Origin: Chloroflexota bacterium
Lineage (GTDB): Bacteria; Chloroflexota; Anaerolineae; Caldilineales; Caldilineaceae
Direction of reading: 5' to 3'
Assembly (NCBI GenBank): GCA_016861025.1
Contig: BOKO01000024.1
Location: forward strand, 1 to 64,000
DNA length: 64,000 nt
Under the pieces are notes generated by a model. That model was not told the DNA's origin. It worked only from the letters and a program-made list of their open reading frames with translations, and searched no databases. The translations under genes and the position numbers were made by a program. The stretch's first letter is position 1, and every line of letters begins with the position of its first letter. Shown piece after piece: positions 1 through 9,945 of the stretch.

Positions 1-110
1 AACTTATCGTGCTTGGCGCCGTCTTGCTGTATCAAGTCGTTTTGCTCTACCAGATCCAACATCAGAGACCTGTCGGCGTCGGCATTAAGCCTCTTCTGAG
101 GGCCGCATGA
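1..110 (+). CDS. C-terminal fragment of a probable membrane protein (5' end outside window)
   Basis: In frame 3 the first 110 bases read as a short open stretch that starts with a strongly hydrophobic run (LIVLGAVLLYQVVLLYQ), continues with a short polar tail and ends with TGA at 108-110. The other two forward frames give cysteine- and arginine-rich nonsense. This fits the last membrane helix and cytoplasmic tail of a gene that begins before the window. With only about 35 residues visible the family cannot be named, and chance openness cannot be excluded. Confidence 0.45.
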   Translation, partial: LIVLGAVLLYQVVLLYQIQHQRPVGVGIKPLLRAA

Positions 111-625
111 TTTATGACCACGTCTCATCTAGATATCGCCACGTATGCAACTGGCGGGCAACTCCACAGGTCGTATGAAGGGTGCGGTGAAACCGATCCG
201 CATTGACGATGTGAGGGATTATCATTCCGGCGCAGGGGCCGTTCACGCCGATTGGCAGCTCAGTCCACAGTCGTCCCTCTGACCGACTATGTAAAAATAT
301 CAAACTTGTCATATATATGCTATATGCGCTGTTTGCCACTGGCTCGCACGCGCTTCCCTCAAGCTTATCCATATCTGGCGTGGTGAACTCGGCGACCGGG
401 CTGGCAGCGAGCACGCTGCGTCGGCGTATCTCAAGTTGGGCGCCCACTGTAATTATCGTCCTCGGCGTCGCATGTCGTCTCGCCACGCTACCCGTGCAGA
501 CGTGAAGTGAAGAAACCCCGCAACGTAAGTCGGGTTGCTCGAGCTGGCTAACCGAAGTACACTACGTTGGTGAAAAACACCGATAGGAAAGAAATGGTCA
601 TGATGGAGATCAAACAGGAAGCACG
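111..625. other. 515 bp intergenic region upstream of ppc
   Basis: No convincing gene is seen. The open frames here (such as about 120 codons on the minus strand, 112-486) resemble no protein family and lack a ribosome binding site. A weak sigma70-like pair, TTGCTC at 535-540 and TACACT at 558-563 with a 17 bp spacer, lies about 60 bp before the ppc start and may be its promoter. The region around 300-325 is AT-rich. An imperfect AACCC/GGGTT hairpin near 515-537 has no T-run on the plus side. Confidence 0.4.
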
Positions 626-3355
626 ATGAGCATCACCAACCCGCATGAAGCAAATCTCGACAAGATCAACGCCGACCTGACGTTTCTCCTTGATTGCTTT
701 CAAGAGGTATTGGCTGAACTGGGCGAGACCGAACTGGCGCAGCATCTGCTCCAGCGCGCATCCGCTGCGCCGCTGACTGCCAGCCATGCGCCCCATCGCA
801 TCGCCCAGGCGTATTCGATTGGCTTTCAACTGCTCAACATGGTCGAGGAAAATGCGTCCGTGCAGATGCGCCGCACGCTGGAGGCGGAGGGCAGGCTGGC
901 GGAAGTGTCGGGACTGTGGCAGCAGAATTTGCAGCGTCTGCGTGCGCTCGGCTTGAGCGGCGAGCAGATCGCCGCCAACCTGGCGCACATCCAGGTCGAG
1001 TCGGTGTTGACCGCACATCCGACTGAAGCCAAGCGCGCCACGGTGCTCGAACATCATCACCGGCTCTACCAGTTGCTGGTCAAACGCGAAAACCAGGTGT
1101 GGACGCCCTCCGAGCGGGAAGAGATTCGCAACTCAATCAAAGTGGAGCTGGAACGCCTATGGCGCACCGGCGAAATTTATCTGGAAAAGCCAGACGTGGC
1201 GTCGGAACGGCGCAACATCATCTATTATCTCCGCAACATCTTCCCGCAGGTGCTGCCCGAAGTGGATCGTCGGCTGCGCACGGCATGGCAAGGCCAAGGG
1301 TTTGACCCTGCGCTGCTCGATGCGCCTGACCGGCTGCCGCGCCTGACCTTTGGCGATTGGGTTGGCGGCGACCGCGACGGTCATCCGTTGGTCACGGCAG
1401 CGGTGACGCAAGAGACGCTCGACGATCTGCGTCAGAACGCGCTGGCGCTGGTTAAGACGAATCTGGTCGATCTGGCGGTGCGCATCAGCCTTTCCGATCT
1501 GCTGCAAGAGACGCCAGGCGCACTGCTCGACCGGATCGCCGCGATGGCGACGGCGTTGGGTGATGCAGGGCAGCGCGCGCTGCGCCGCAACCCGGATGAA
1601 CCGTGGCGCCAGTTTGTGAACTTGATGATTGCAGCGCTGCCCTTCGACGATGGCGCCGGGGAACACAGCCACTATCACACCGCGCATGACCTGCTGGCTG
1701 ATCTGCAGCTTCTGCGCGACTGCCTGCACGCCATCGGCGCGGGACGCATTGCTCGTTTCGACGTTGACCCAATGATCCGGCTCGTGCAGACCTTTGGCTT
1801 TCATCTGGCTGCGCTCGACATCCGCCAGAACAGCCGCTTTCACGATCTGGCGGTCGAGCAACTGTTGGCGGCGGCTGGCGTCGCCGACTGCGCCTTTGCA
1901 CGATGGGACGAGGCGCAGCGGCTCGATTTTCTGAACCAGGAGCTGCGTTCACCGCGCCCCTTCACCCGTCCCGACGTTACGCTCGGCGTTGAAGCTGATG
2001 CCGTGCTGAGCTGCTATCGCGTGGTGGTTGGACATCTCCGTCGGCATGGAGCCGATGGCCTGGGCGCGCTCATTGTCAGCATGACGCGCAGCCTCTCCGA
2101 TCTGTTGGTGGTCTATCTGCTGGCGCGAGAGGTTGGCCTGGTTGCGGCGGGTGAGGATGGGTTGTTCTGCCAGTTGCCGGTGGTTCCGCTCTTCGAGACT
2201 ATCGACGATCTGCACGCTGCGCCGCAGATTCTCGACGCCTTTCTGTCGCACCCGCTCACACAACGCAGCCTGGCTGCCCAGCAAGCGCGGCCAGGGCTGA
2301 CGCAGCCGGTGCAACAGGTGATGATCGGCTACAGCGACAGCAACAAGGATGGCGGCATCTTCGCCAGCCTGTGGAGCCTGCACCGTGCGCAGGAGGCGCT
2401 GGCTGAGGTGGGGCGACGGCATGGCGTGCGCATCCGTTTCTTTCACGGGCGCGGCGGCACCATCAGCCGCGGCGCCGGCCCGACGCATCGCTTTATCAAC
2501 GCGCTGCCGCACTCCTCACTCAACGGTGATTTGCGCGTGACCGAACAGGGCGAAACTGTGGCGCAGAAGTACGCCAACCGTCTCAACGCCGCTTATAATT
2601 TGGAACTGATGCTCGCCAGCGTGACCGGCGCTACGCTGCGTCACAGGTGCAGCGCACGACAGCCGCATCCACTCGAGGCGGTGATGGATCAACTTGCTGT
2701 ACAGAGCCGCGCCGCCTATACTGCGCTGCTGGCGACCGAAGGGTTTGTCACCTTCTTTCGGCAGGCCACGCCCATCGATGTCATTGAGGCGAGCCGCATC
2801 GGCTCGCGTCCGGCGCGACGCACTGGTCAGCAGACTATCGCCGACCTGCGCGCGATCCCGTGGGTTTTCAGCTGGGGACAGGCTCGTTTCTACCTCTCCG
2901 GCTGGTATGGCGTGGGCGCAGCGCTGGAATGGCTGCACGACCGCGATCCGGCGACCTTTGCTCAGGTGCGTGAACAGAACTTTGTGTGGGCGCCGCTGCA
3001 CTATATCCTCAGCAACGCCGCCACAAGCATCGCCACCGCCGATCTGGATCTGATGCGCGCCTACGCCGCTTTGGTCGAGGACAGTGCGCTGCGCAACCGT
3101 GTGATGGAGCAGGTCGAGGCTGAATACCGACGTACGCAGGCGATGCTCGTAGCCATCTACGGCGGCCCGCTCGATGAACGTCGCCCCAACGTCGCCCAGT
3201 TGCTTGCTCTGCGCCAACCCGGGCTGCACGCCCTTCACCGTCAGCAGATCGAATTGCTGAAACGTTGGCGCGCCAGCACAGACAAAGATGCTCTGCTGCC
3301 GGATCTGCTCCTTACTGTCAACGCCATTGCCAGCGGCCTGCGCACGACCGGCTGA
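626..3355 (+). CDS. ppc: Phosphoenolpyruvate carboxylase
   Basis: This enzyme carboxylates phosphoenolpyruvate with bicarbonate to oxaloacetate and phosphate, the main anaplerotic reaction feeding the TCA cycle. The 909-residue product has the usual bacterial PEPC length. Visible family motifs are VLTAHPTEAKR with the catalytic histidine (near residue 132), GDWVGGDRDGHP, GYSDSNKDGG, and the glycine/arginine loop FHGRGGTISRGAGPTH. The C-terminus ends LRTTG, close to the RNTG that is nearly invariant at the end of PEPC. An AGGA-type ribosome binding site lies a few bases before the ATG. The gene stands alone: a fragment lies upstream and the next gene converges on it. It should be cytoplasmic and allosterically controlled, as is usual for the family. 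Identification is secure. Confidence 0.97.
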   Translation: MSITNPHEANLDKINADLTFLLDCFQEVLAELGETELAQHLLQRASAAPLTASHAPHRIAQAYSIGFQLLNMVEENASVQMRRTLEAEGRLAEVSGLWQQNLQRLRALGLSGEQIAANLAHIQVESVLTAHPTEAKRATVLEHHHRLYQLLVKRENQVWTPSEREEIRNSIKVELERLWRTGEIYLEKPDVASERRNIIYYLRNIFPQVLPEVDRRLRTAWQGQGFDPALLDAPDRLPRLTFGDWVGGDRDGHPLVTAAVTQETLDDLRQNALALVKTNLVDLAVRISLSDLLQETPGALLDRIAAMATALGDAGQRALRRNPDEPWRQFVNLMIAALPFDDGAGEHSHYHTAHDLLADLQLLRDCLHAIGAGRIARFDVDPMIRLVQTFGFHLAALDIRQNSRFHDLAVEQLLAAAGVADCAFARWDEAQRLDFLNQELRSPRPFTRPDVTLGVEADAVLSCYRVVVGHLRRHGADGLGALIVSMTRSLSDLLVVYLLAREVGLVAAGEDGLFCQLPVVPLFETIDDLHAAPQILDAFLSHPLTQRSLAAQQARPGLTQPVQQVMIGYSDSNKDGGIFASLWSLHRAQEALAEVGRRHGVRIRFFHGRGGTISRGAGPTHRFINALPHSSLNGDLRVTEQGETVAQKYANRLNAAYNLELMLASVTGATLRHRCSARQPHPLEAVMDQLAVQSRAAYTALLATEGFVTFFRQATPIDVIEASRIGSRPARRTGQQTIADLRAIPWVFSWGQARFYLSGWYGVGAALEWLHDRDPATFAQVREQNFVWAPLHYILSNAATSIATADLDLMRAYAALVEDSALRNRVMEQVEAEYRRTQAMLVAIYGGPLDERRPNVAQLLALRQPGLHALHRQQIELLKRWRASTDKDALLPDLLLTVNAIASGLRTTG

Positions 3356-3409
3356 TCGTTGCTTTCCGTGTTGTGGCCGGACCATATGCGCATGACAGGG
3401 TTCGATATT

Positions 3410-6400
3410 CTACCGGCCGATGAGCGGCAGATAGGTCTGTGACATTGGCTCGCCATCGACGTGCACAGCGCCATCAACTGTTGACGCCAGGATCGATGCG
3501 CCACCGGCAGTGACATCGCTCTCTGTTGGCGAGTTGCGCAGGAAAACAATAGCGCTAGAACCAGGCCCGATGGCGATGAACTCGGCCGTCGCCAACAGAA
3601 AGCGACCTGAGACTGCCGCCGCCAGGTCGCCCGCAGCGAAATCGGCGCGCCCAGTCTGGTTGTCAAAGCTATTCTGCAGGATCGTTGTCAGTTGATCGCC
3701 TGCCGTAACTGCTGTGACCCGAAGCACGGCAGGATCAAAACTCAGATACGCCGCAGCGCCGTCGATAGACCTGACGCTTTCAGCCCAGATCGGAACGGTG
3801 AAGAAATCTCCAGGTTGCAGCGTTGTCTCGGGCGAGACAACGGATAGCTGTGCGTTTCGATTCGTTGGCGGGGCGTCCGGCTGCTGCGGTGTGGCGGGCA
3901 GTGCACTGCCGTCGCCGCTGACGCCAAAGTTGCTTCGTAGGATTGAGAAGTCGGGCAGCGTGACACAGTCGTCGCCGTTGAAGTCGGCTCTGCCGTCATA
4001 ATCAATAGCGCCGACGCATCGCCCAAAGGCGGCGACCAGAATCGAGAAGTCGACCAGGGTCACAGCATTGTCGCCGTTGCTGTCGCCGCCGCGCAGCACG
4101 CCGAAATCAGCTGAGGTGTATTCATCGACGATGCTGACCCGCCGGTTGGTGCGCAGCGTATTGTGGCCGCGCACACCGATCTCGTATTCGCCGCTCAACC
4201 TGGTGAGTGTGAAGTAGCCGGAAGCGTCGAGTGTGGTCGCGATCTGCGTCGTCTCACCGGCCGGCAATTCCTGTAAGGTGATGGTGAGAGGGATGTTGCG
4301 GCTTGCTTGCGGCGCAGCGGAACGTCCGGGCGGCTCCACATGGCCGACGAATTGATTTTCGTGTACAAAGACGATTCCGTGTTGCAGTTGATCGAGGATG
4401 ACGGCGCCTTCAAAGGTGACGGTGCTGTGACGCGCGCCAGTCGTCTCGAAGAGCAGCGACGTTCCAGTTGACGCGTCTGTTGCGGTGAAGACCACAGTCG
4501 CCAACACAAAATCGTTGGATGGAAACGGGGCGTTGAGCGCGCCGGCCACAAAATCGAGCTGCCCTTGCCGATTGTCCACCTGGTTTTGGAGAATGGTTGG
4601 CAACGCGGTTCCAGGCGCGATTGAGGCGACTTGCAGGATAGCCGGATCAAAGTTGATATGGCTGGCTGCGCCATCGACAGACTGGCTGGTGCGCACCTGA
4701 ATGTCAACGGTGAATGTCATGCCCTGATGTACGCTGATGGCGTCCGGCTTCATGTTCATGATGACAGTGGCGGGTGGGGTGGGCGTCGGTGTAGCACGGT
4801 TGGCAAATTCGACAGTGAGGTGTAGTTCACCACCCAACAAGGCCCTAGCCGGCGCGTTGGCTGCCTTTGCTGCCACATCGTGCACAGCGCCGGAGCTGCC
4901 GCCGCCGGTGTAGAAATCTGCAACTTCCAGCAGGTAGGCGACGCCGGCCTCAACATTCAGCGTCACGCGCGATTGAAGCCCCAGATAGTCGTCATTGCAC
5001 GCCAATCGCGTCAACGCACCGCGCTCACCGCTGAAGATAGCGAGCACCGTGTCATAGTTGCTGCCAAAGGTGTTGGCTGTCAATGTTCCTGACGAGGGCG
5101 CCACAAATCGATACCAGACCGTGGCGCCGCCCCCGCTGCCAGTGCAGAGCGTTGGGTCGTCGGTGGAGGTTGTGGCGTTGCTCGTGTGGAGTGTGTGGTT
5201 GAAAGGCAGCGGCGCGACCTCGATTGGCTGCGCAAAATCGTCGTTGGAAGGCGGCGTCGGAGGGGCAGTTGGCATGGGCGGCGCGCCGGTGGGCGTTGGC
5301 GTGGGCGTCAGCAGCTCCTCAACTACATTGTAGAGAAGCCGGTTAGGTGAGCCGGCGCCAGAATTGCTGACGATGCCGTTGGTGGCTGCTGAGATGATGT
5401 TGTTGGCGACCGTGGCTGGCGAGGCGAACGGCGAACGTTGAAGGAAGAGCGCCGCCACGCCCACAACATGGGGTGAGGCCATCGACGTGCCAGAAATGAC
5501 GTTATTGGCTGTGTCGCCGGTGTGCCACGCCGAGAGTATGTTGGCGCCTGGGGCAAAGATGTCAAGACATGTCCCGTAGTTTGAGAACCAGGCGCGCTGA
5601 TCGCTGCTGTTGGTTGCACCTACGGTGATCGCCAGTGGCTCACGCGCTGGCGAACTATTGCAGGCGTCGGCGTTTTCGTTTCCAGCCGCAACCACATAAA
5701 GGACGCCCGCCGCCACCGAGTTGCGCAGTGCTGCGTCCATTAGCGCCGACGCGCTGCCCCCCAAACTCATATTGGCGATGGCTGGCTTGATGTGGTTGGC
5801 TGTCACCCAGTCAATCCCAGCGATGACGCCCGATGTATAGCCGCCGCCTTGACAATCGAGCACGCGTATAGCGTGCAGGGTTGCTCCTTTGGCGACGCCA
5901 TAGGTCGTCCCGCCGATTGCGCCAGCGACATGTGTTCCATGTCCGTTGCAATCGTCTGGGGCGCCGCCATCGATCACATCGTAGCCGGCGCCGATGCGTC
6001 CGGTAAACTCTGTGTGTGTGCTGCGGATGCCGGTGTCGATGATGTAGACGTGGACGCCGGCGCCGTTCGCGGTGTAGGTGTAGCTTCCATCCAGGGGCAG
6101 CGAACGCTGGTCAATGCGATCCAGACCCCATGGTGGGTTGTTCTGCGTGTCATACGCACGAACGAGCTGATCCTGCTCGATCAAGGCGACATCTGCATCT
6201 CTGCGCAACGCCTGGATTGCCTGCTCGGACATTGTGGCAGCATAGCCTTGCAGTGCGTTGTTGTATACAAAGTGCACCTCGGCGCCAAGCGTCAGCCGGG
6301 CTTGCGCTGCTTTACTGTTGATGGCGGCTGCACTGTAAACGCGATCAGTCCGAAATGTGACAATATACCGGTTGGGAACCCCCTGTCCACTTTCCGCCAT

Positions 6401-6568
6401 GCGCAATGGGGCAAGCCCGCTGTTGATATCATGCTGTTGTGGTTGATCAAAAAAATGGCCGGCGAGAGACGTGACGGCGTCGCTTGCGCTCAGCGATGGC
6501 GGAAAGAACAGACCCACGCTGCAAAGCACACCGAGCAAAAGCAGCAACCTAAACGATGAATATGACAT
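3410..6568 (-). CDS. Secreted subtilisin-type (S8) serine protease with cohesin-dockerin-cohesin tail
   Basis: A 1052-residue exported protease. The start at 6568 is chosen because it gives a short N-terminus and a hydrophobic signal peptide ending near ...SLSASD; upstream in-frame codons give no signal. Residues about 66-135 resemble an I9 inhibitor propeptide. The S8 domain follows with D178 (IIDTG), H210 (GHGTHVAG), oxyanion N297 and S362 (GTSMASPH). A TP-rich linker (about 420-440) leads to a pre-peptidase C-terminal-like beta domain (about 443-586), a cohesin-like domain (about 604-722), a Cna/carboxypeptidase-like domain, a dockerin pair of calcium loops (DSNGDNAVTLVDF and DFNGDDCVTLPDF, about 823-884), and a second cohesin-like domain (about 906-1040). 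It ends TYLPLIGR. The 222 bp upstream of the start hold a small hairpin (CTCTCTA/TAGAGAG near 6705-6722). The substrate is unknown. Confidence 0.93.
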   Translation of the reverse strand: MSYSSFRLLLLLGVLCSVGLFFPPSLSASDAVTSLAGHFFDQPQQHDINSGLAPLRMAESGQGVPNRYIVTFRTDRVYSAAAINSKAAQARLTLGAEVHFVYNNALQGYAATMSEQAIQALRRDADVALIEQDQLVRAYDTQNNPPWGLDRIDQRSLPLDGSYTYTANGAGVHVYIIDTGIRSTHTEFTGRIGAGYDVIDGGAPDDCNGHGTHVAGAIGGTTYGVAKGATLHAIRVLDCQGGGYTSGVIAGIDWVTANHIKPAIANMSLGGSASALMDAALRNSVAAGVLYVVAAGNENADACNSSPAREPLAITVGATNSSDQRAWFSNYGTCLDIFAPGANILSAWHTGDTANNVISGTSMASPHVVGVAALFLQRSPFASPATVANNIISAATNGIVSNSGAGSPNRLLYNVVEELLTPTPTPTGAPPMPTAPPTPPSNDDFAQPIEVAPLPFNHTLHTSNATTSTDDPTLCTGSGGGATVWYRFVAPSSGTLTANTFGSNYDTVLAIFSGERGALTRLACNDDYLGLQSRVTLNVEAGVAYLLEVADFYTGGGSSGAVHDVAAKAANAPARALLGGELHLTVEFANRATPTPTPPATVIMNMKPDAISVHQGMTFTVDIQVRTSQSVDGAASHINFDPAILQVASIAPGTALPTILQNQVDNRQGQLDFVAGALNAPFPSNDFVLATVVFTATDASTGTSLLFETTGARHSTVTFEGAVILDQLQHGIVFVHENQFVGHVEPPGRSAAPQASRNIPLTITLQELPAGETTQIATTLDASGYFTLTRLSGEYEIGVRGHNTLRTNRRVSIVDEYTSADFGVLRGGDSNGDNAVTLVDFSILVAAFGRCVGAIDYDGRADFNGDDCVTLPDFSILRSNFGVSGDGSALPATPQQPDAPPTNRNAQLSVVSPETTLQPGDFFTVPIWAESVRSIDGAAAYLSFDPAVLRVTAVTAGDQLTTILQNSFDNQTGRADFAAGDLAAAVSGRFLLATAEFIAIGPGSSAIVFLRNSPTESDVTAGGASILASTVDGAVHVDGEPMSQTYLPLIGR

Positions 6569-6790
6569 AATGATCACGCTGTGACGATTGTTTGCTATTT
6601 CGTCGGGTTTATGACGCCAGCCAACTCCTCGCCGGCAGCTTCCAATGGCGAGCACTTTGGCCGTCCAATTTCCCCGACAATGTTGCTGAGAAATAGAAAT
6701 AGCCTCTCTATTGCTAGAGAGTATATCACGGCTTTGACTGATTGATCTGCGCAAAATGTGTATAAAATCGGCGCAGTTTCTTAAGGAATC

Positions 6791-8206
6791 TTAAGTGGAT
6801 GTGGGATGCAATATCGTGTCATCGGCGATATAGAGGGATTCGCCGATCGGCGCAGCTACCGTCACCTTGCCATGCACCGTCACATTGCGACCAAAAGTGA
6901 CGTCCCCGTGCACGGTCAGACTTCGGCACCGACGCAGCGACGGCGGGCCGGCGGGAAAGCGCGCCCGCATGTCGTTGTAAAGCTGATAGTAGCGGTCATC
7001 GAGGGTGACAACGGGCGGTGAATTGTTGCATTCGTCCGCCAATGTCAGGGTGAAATCGTCGTTCAAAACGTAGGCATCCGACATCAGGACGAGCAGGTCG
7101 CTGTTCTTTTTGACCGGCACGAAGCGGTTGCGCGGCACACACAGCGCCTGCGCCCCGGCGAAGACGCTGATCGCCGAACCCATGGCGGTTTCCAACTGGT
7201 ACACGCGAGGAGTTGATGGCATAGAGGGATCGATAGGTTTTTCGTTGCGAATCAACGGCAAACCGAGAACGCCTTGCTGTTGTTCGAGAATGTCGGCAAG
7301 CGTATGCAGGTTGATCCACAGGTTGTTGGTGTTGAAGTAGCGGTAGCGCTCGATATCCTGAAACTCGCTTTCCTCGTCGGGCGGGCACTGTGCAGATTCG
7401 CGCAGGATCAGGCGACCATCGCTGCTGCGCGCCAGATGCCCTCCCTTGCGGTCGGCTGGGGTGCGCTGCGCCACTTCCATGAGGAAGGGGATCTGTTCGG
7501 CGGCAAAGTAACCCAGGATCGCAGGGTCAAGCACGGCGCCAAGATTGTCTGAGTTGGAGACGAACGCATATTCGTAGCCTGCGTCCAACAACGCGCGCAA
7601 GGCGCCGCTGTCGACGAGGGCAGTGTAGATGTCGCCATGACCGGGTGGACACCATTCCTTCTCGGGGTCGTCGGGCCATTCGGCGGGCAGCAGCGTCTCT
7701 TTCCAGATTTTCGGCTCCATGTGTTGCATGAAGTCCAGCGGAACATCCTGGGCGAGGGCCGAGTATTTGCCCAGAGCGGCGAGGGTGGCGGCGCGCGTCG
7801 CAAAACTGTTCATCAGCACAAGCGGGATGCGTGCACCAGTCGTTGCACGAAGGTGTAGAATCTGCCGCACGATGATGTCGAGAAAAGATAGGTCGTCTTT
7901 GACGGGCAGCAGTGACTTGGGGCCGTCCATGCCCATGCTTGTGCCGAGGCCGCCGTTCAGCTTGAGCACCAGTGCACGCTGCAGCGCCGTTTGACCCGCG
8001 GAAATATATGTGCCATTCAGTTGGTCATAGGTGAGCAAACTCTCGACGGGCAACGCTTCGTCGCGGGTGATGAAACCGGTGGCGCCTTCGACCAGCTGCT
8101 CGTAATAGAATCGGTAATTGTCGATAAAGGTCTGCGAGATGCCTGCCTCTTGCATCTTGCGCTCGAACATTGAGAAGGCAGACGTCGTTGTCTGGGTTTT
8201 GATCAT
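6791..8206 (-). CDS. UTP--glucose-1-phosphate uridylyltransferase (UDPGP family)
   Basis: This enzyme should make UDP-glucose from UTP and glucose-1-phosphate, supplying sugar nucleotides for glycans. The 471-residue product belongs to the eukaryote-type UDPGP family rather than the GalU family. It carries the nucleotide-binding signature LKLNGGLGTSMGMDGPKSLL (about 81-100), a lysine-containing FVPVKKNSDLL segment, and a C-terminal left-handed beta-helix-like tail (VHGDVTFGRNVTVHGKVTV). The start at 8206 gives the native N-terminus MIKTQ and is preceded by a purine-rich AAGAGAG; longer in-frame extensions into the upstream gene are arginine-rich and unlikely. It follows gamma-glutamyltransferase by 35 bp and is probably cotranscribed with it. 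UDP-N-acetylglucosamine or another sugar-phosphate specificity is possible. Confidence 0.92.
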   Translation of the reverse strand: MIKTQTTTSAFSMFERKMQEAGISQTFIDNYRFYYEQLVEGATGFITRDEALPVESLLTYDQLNGTYISAGQTALQRALVLKLNGGLGTSMGMDGPKSLLPVKDDLSFLDIIVRQILHLRATTGARIPLVLMNSFATRAATLAALGKYSALAQDVPLDFMQHMEPKIWKETLLPAEWPDDPEKEWCPPGHGDIYTALVDSGALRALLDAGYEYAFVSNSDNLGAVLDPAILGYFAAEQIPFLMEVAQRTPADRKGGHLARSSDGRLILRESAQCPPDEESEFQDIERYRYFNTNNLWINLHTLADILEQQQGVLGLPLIRNEKPIDPSMPSTPRVYQLETAMGSAISVFAGAQALCVPRNRFVPVKKNSDLLVLMSDAYVLNDDFTLTLADECNNSPPVVTLDDRYYQLYNDMRARFPAGPPSLRRCRSLTVHGDVTFGRNVTVHGKVTVAAPIGESLYIADDTILHPTST

Positions 8207-8241
8207 GGTCGCTCTCTTGCTGTTGTGCTGGGGGATTTTTG

Positions 8242-9942
8242 CTACCATCCAACGGCGCAGCCATCTTTGCGCGGATCGCTGCCGCCGGTGAGTATACCAT
8301 TGATTGGATTGCGCACGATGATCTGTCCACCGCCAAACGCACTGCGCGCAAAGCCGGTTACGGGGGCAAGCCGATGGCCGCGCTGCGCGAGATCGGCGAG
8401 CACGCCGAAGTCCCAGCCCTCCTCGACCTGCACCAAACCTCCTTCTTCCTGTGCTCCGAGGTCGGCTGAAGGCCCCGCCAGCGCCCAACGCGGCATGTCG
8501 AGCGCCTGCTGCGGCGTCATCTCCAGATCGATCAGATTGACGACCATTTGTAGATGACCTTGTGGCTGCATGTAGCCACCCATCACGCCGAAACAGGCAT
8601 GCAGCGCGCCTGCGTGCTCTCCTTCGATGTGAACGGTCAATGCAGGAATGATTGTCTGGTATGGGCGTTTGTGCGGCGCCAGAGCATTGGGGTGCGCTGG
8701 CTCGAGCACGAAGAGGTTGGCGCGATTCTGCAGGCTGACGCCTGTCCCTGGCACGACTAAGCCGCTGCCCGTGCCCATGTAAAGGCTGTTGATAAAGCTG
8801 CACGCATTGCCCTCGCCGTCCACTACGCTGAGATAGACCGTGTCCGAGCCAGCCATCGGGGCGCCGTAGGGGACGGAGCGTGCGGCGCGCTGCATGTCGA
8901 TTCGCTGACGACGCTGGGCGGCGTACTCCTTGCTCACCAGGGCGCCGAGCGGGATCGCATGAACGCGTGGGTCGCACACCCATTGCTGCGCGTCGGCGAA
9001 AGCAAGACGCATTGCTTCGATCAATACATGCAGCCGGTCGGCGGTCGGCATGGTGGAGAGGTCATATTCAGCGACCAGGTTCAGCGCCAGGATCGCCGCC
9101 AATCCCTGACCGTTGGGTGGGCATTCGTAGAGGCGCACGCCGTGATAATCAGCGCTGATCGGCTCGTCCCAGGTGCTGGTGTGGGCGGCCATATCCTCCG
9201 GCGTGATCCAGCCGCCGTAGCGCTGCACATGTTCGCTCAGCTTATGTGCAAAGTCGCCGCGATAGATGTACGCCTTGCCTTCGGCGGCGATTCCGCGCAG
9301 CGTTTCAGCCAGTGTTGGAATGCGCATCAATTCGCCAGGGCGCGGCGCGCGGCCATCGATCAGCAGTTCGTGACCGCTGGGCTGGGGCGGGCCGTTGTCG
9401 ATGTCACCACTCTGCCAGTCTGGGTCGCGGCGCAGCTTTTTCTCCTGTGTGCGCCAACCCAGCGCGATCAGTTCCGAGACGGGATAGCCGTGCTCAGCAG
9501 TCCAGATGGCGGGCTGGAGCACATCCGCCAGCGTCATCCGCCCGTGTCGTTCGAGCAGGTCGCTCCAGCCGGCGACTGCGCCGGGGATGCTGACCGTGTG
9601 GCCGGTGTAGGTCGGCATATTCGCATAGCCAAGTTCGGTGATCGCCTGAATTGAGGCGGCTGAGGGTGCGCGCCCGGAGCCGTTGAGCGCTGTGACCTGA
9701 GCAGTGCGCGCGTCGTAGTAGAGTGCAAAGCAGTCGCCGCCGACGCCGGTCGAGATCGGTTCGACAACGTTGAGCATGGCGGCGGTGGCGATGGCGGCGT
9801 CGGCGGCGTTGCCGCCAGCCTGCAAGATCGAGAGACCGGCTTGCGCCGCCAGAGGCTGGCTGGTGGCGACCATGCCGCGCGTCGCCAACACGTTGCTGCG
9901 CCGGGAACGGAAGATTGCATCAACTTTCATTTGGAAGACCAT
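8242..9942 (-). CDS. ggt: Gamma-glutamyltransferase / acylase family (Ntn hydrolase)
   Basis: A 566-residue GGT-family N-terminal nucleophile hydrolase, which normally self-cleaves into two subunits and transfers or hydrolyses gamma-glutamyl groups such as those of glutathione. The predicted self-processing threonine is T368 in GSDTVYLSVVD. The conserved ATRGMVATSQPLA near the N-terminus, EAMRLAFADA and NALAPHKRPYQTIIPAL are also visible. No signal peptide is evident, so it may act in the cytoplasm, unlike E. coli Ggt. An alternative ATG four codons in (9930) has a better spaced GAAGGA and may be the true start. It lies 3 bp after a small membrane-protein gene and 35 bp before the uridylyltransferase. 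Cephalosporin acylase-like activity cannot be excluded. Confidence 0.94.
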   Translation of the reverse strand: MVFQMKVDAIFRSRRSNVLATRGMVATSQPLAAQAGLSILQAGGNAADAAIATAAMLNVVEPISTGVGGDCFALYYDARTAQVTALNGSGRAPSAASIQAITELGYANMPTYTGHTVSIPGAVAGWSDLLERHGRMTLADVLQPAIWTAEHGYPVSELIALGWRTQEKKLRRDPDWQSGDIDNGPPQPSGHELLIDGRAPRPGELMRIPTLAETLRGIAAEGKAYIYRGDFAHKLSEHVQRYGGWITPEDMAAHTSTWDEPISADYHGVRLYECPPNGQGLAAILALNLVAEYDLSTMPTADRLHVLIEAMRLAFADAQQWVCDPRVHAIPLGALVSKEYAAQRRQRIDMQRAARSVPYGAPMAGSDTVYLSVVDGEGNACSFINSLYMGTGSGLVVPGTGVSLQNRANLFVLEPAHPNALAPHKRPYQTIIPALTVHIEGEHAGALHACFGVMGGYMQPQGHLQMVVNLIDLEMTPQQALDMPRWALAGPSADLGAQEEGGLVQVEEGWDFGVLADLAQRGHRLAPVTGFARSAFGGGQIIVRNPINGILTGGSDPRKDGCAVGW

Positions 9943-9945
9943 CCT

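Noticed and set aside
112..486. A 124-codon open frame on the minus strand before ppc
   Set aside because: No ribosome binding site, no family resemblance and unlike codon use of neighbours; left as non-coding.
505..545. Possible terminator upstream of ppc
   Set aside because: Stem is only about six pairs with a bulge and there is no T-run on the plus strand.
2516..3385. A 289-codon open frame antisense to ppc
   Set aside because: Overlaps the conserved catalytic end of PEPC; no recognisable protein features.
6569..6735. Possible riboswitch in the leader of the S8 protease gene
   Set aside because: A leader of about 165 nt with a small hairpin is present, but no consensus core of the c-di-GMP, cobalamin or other classes I know could be matched.
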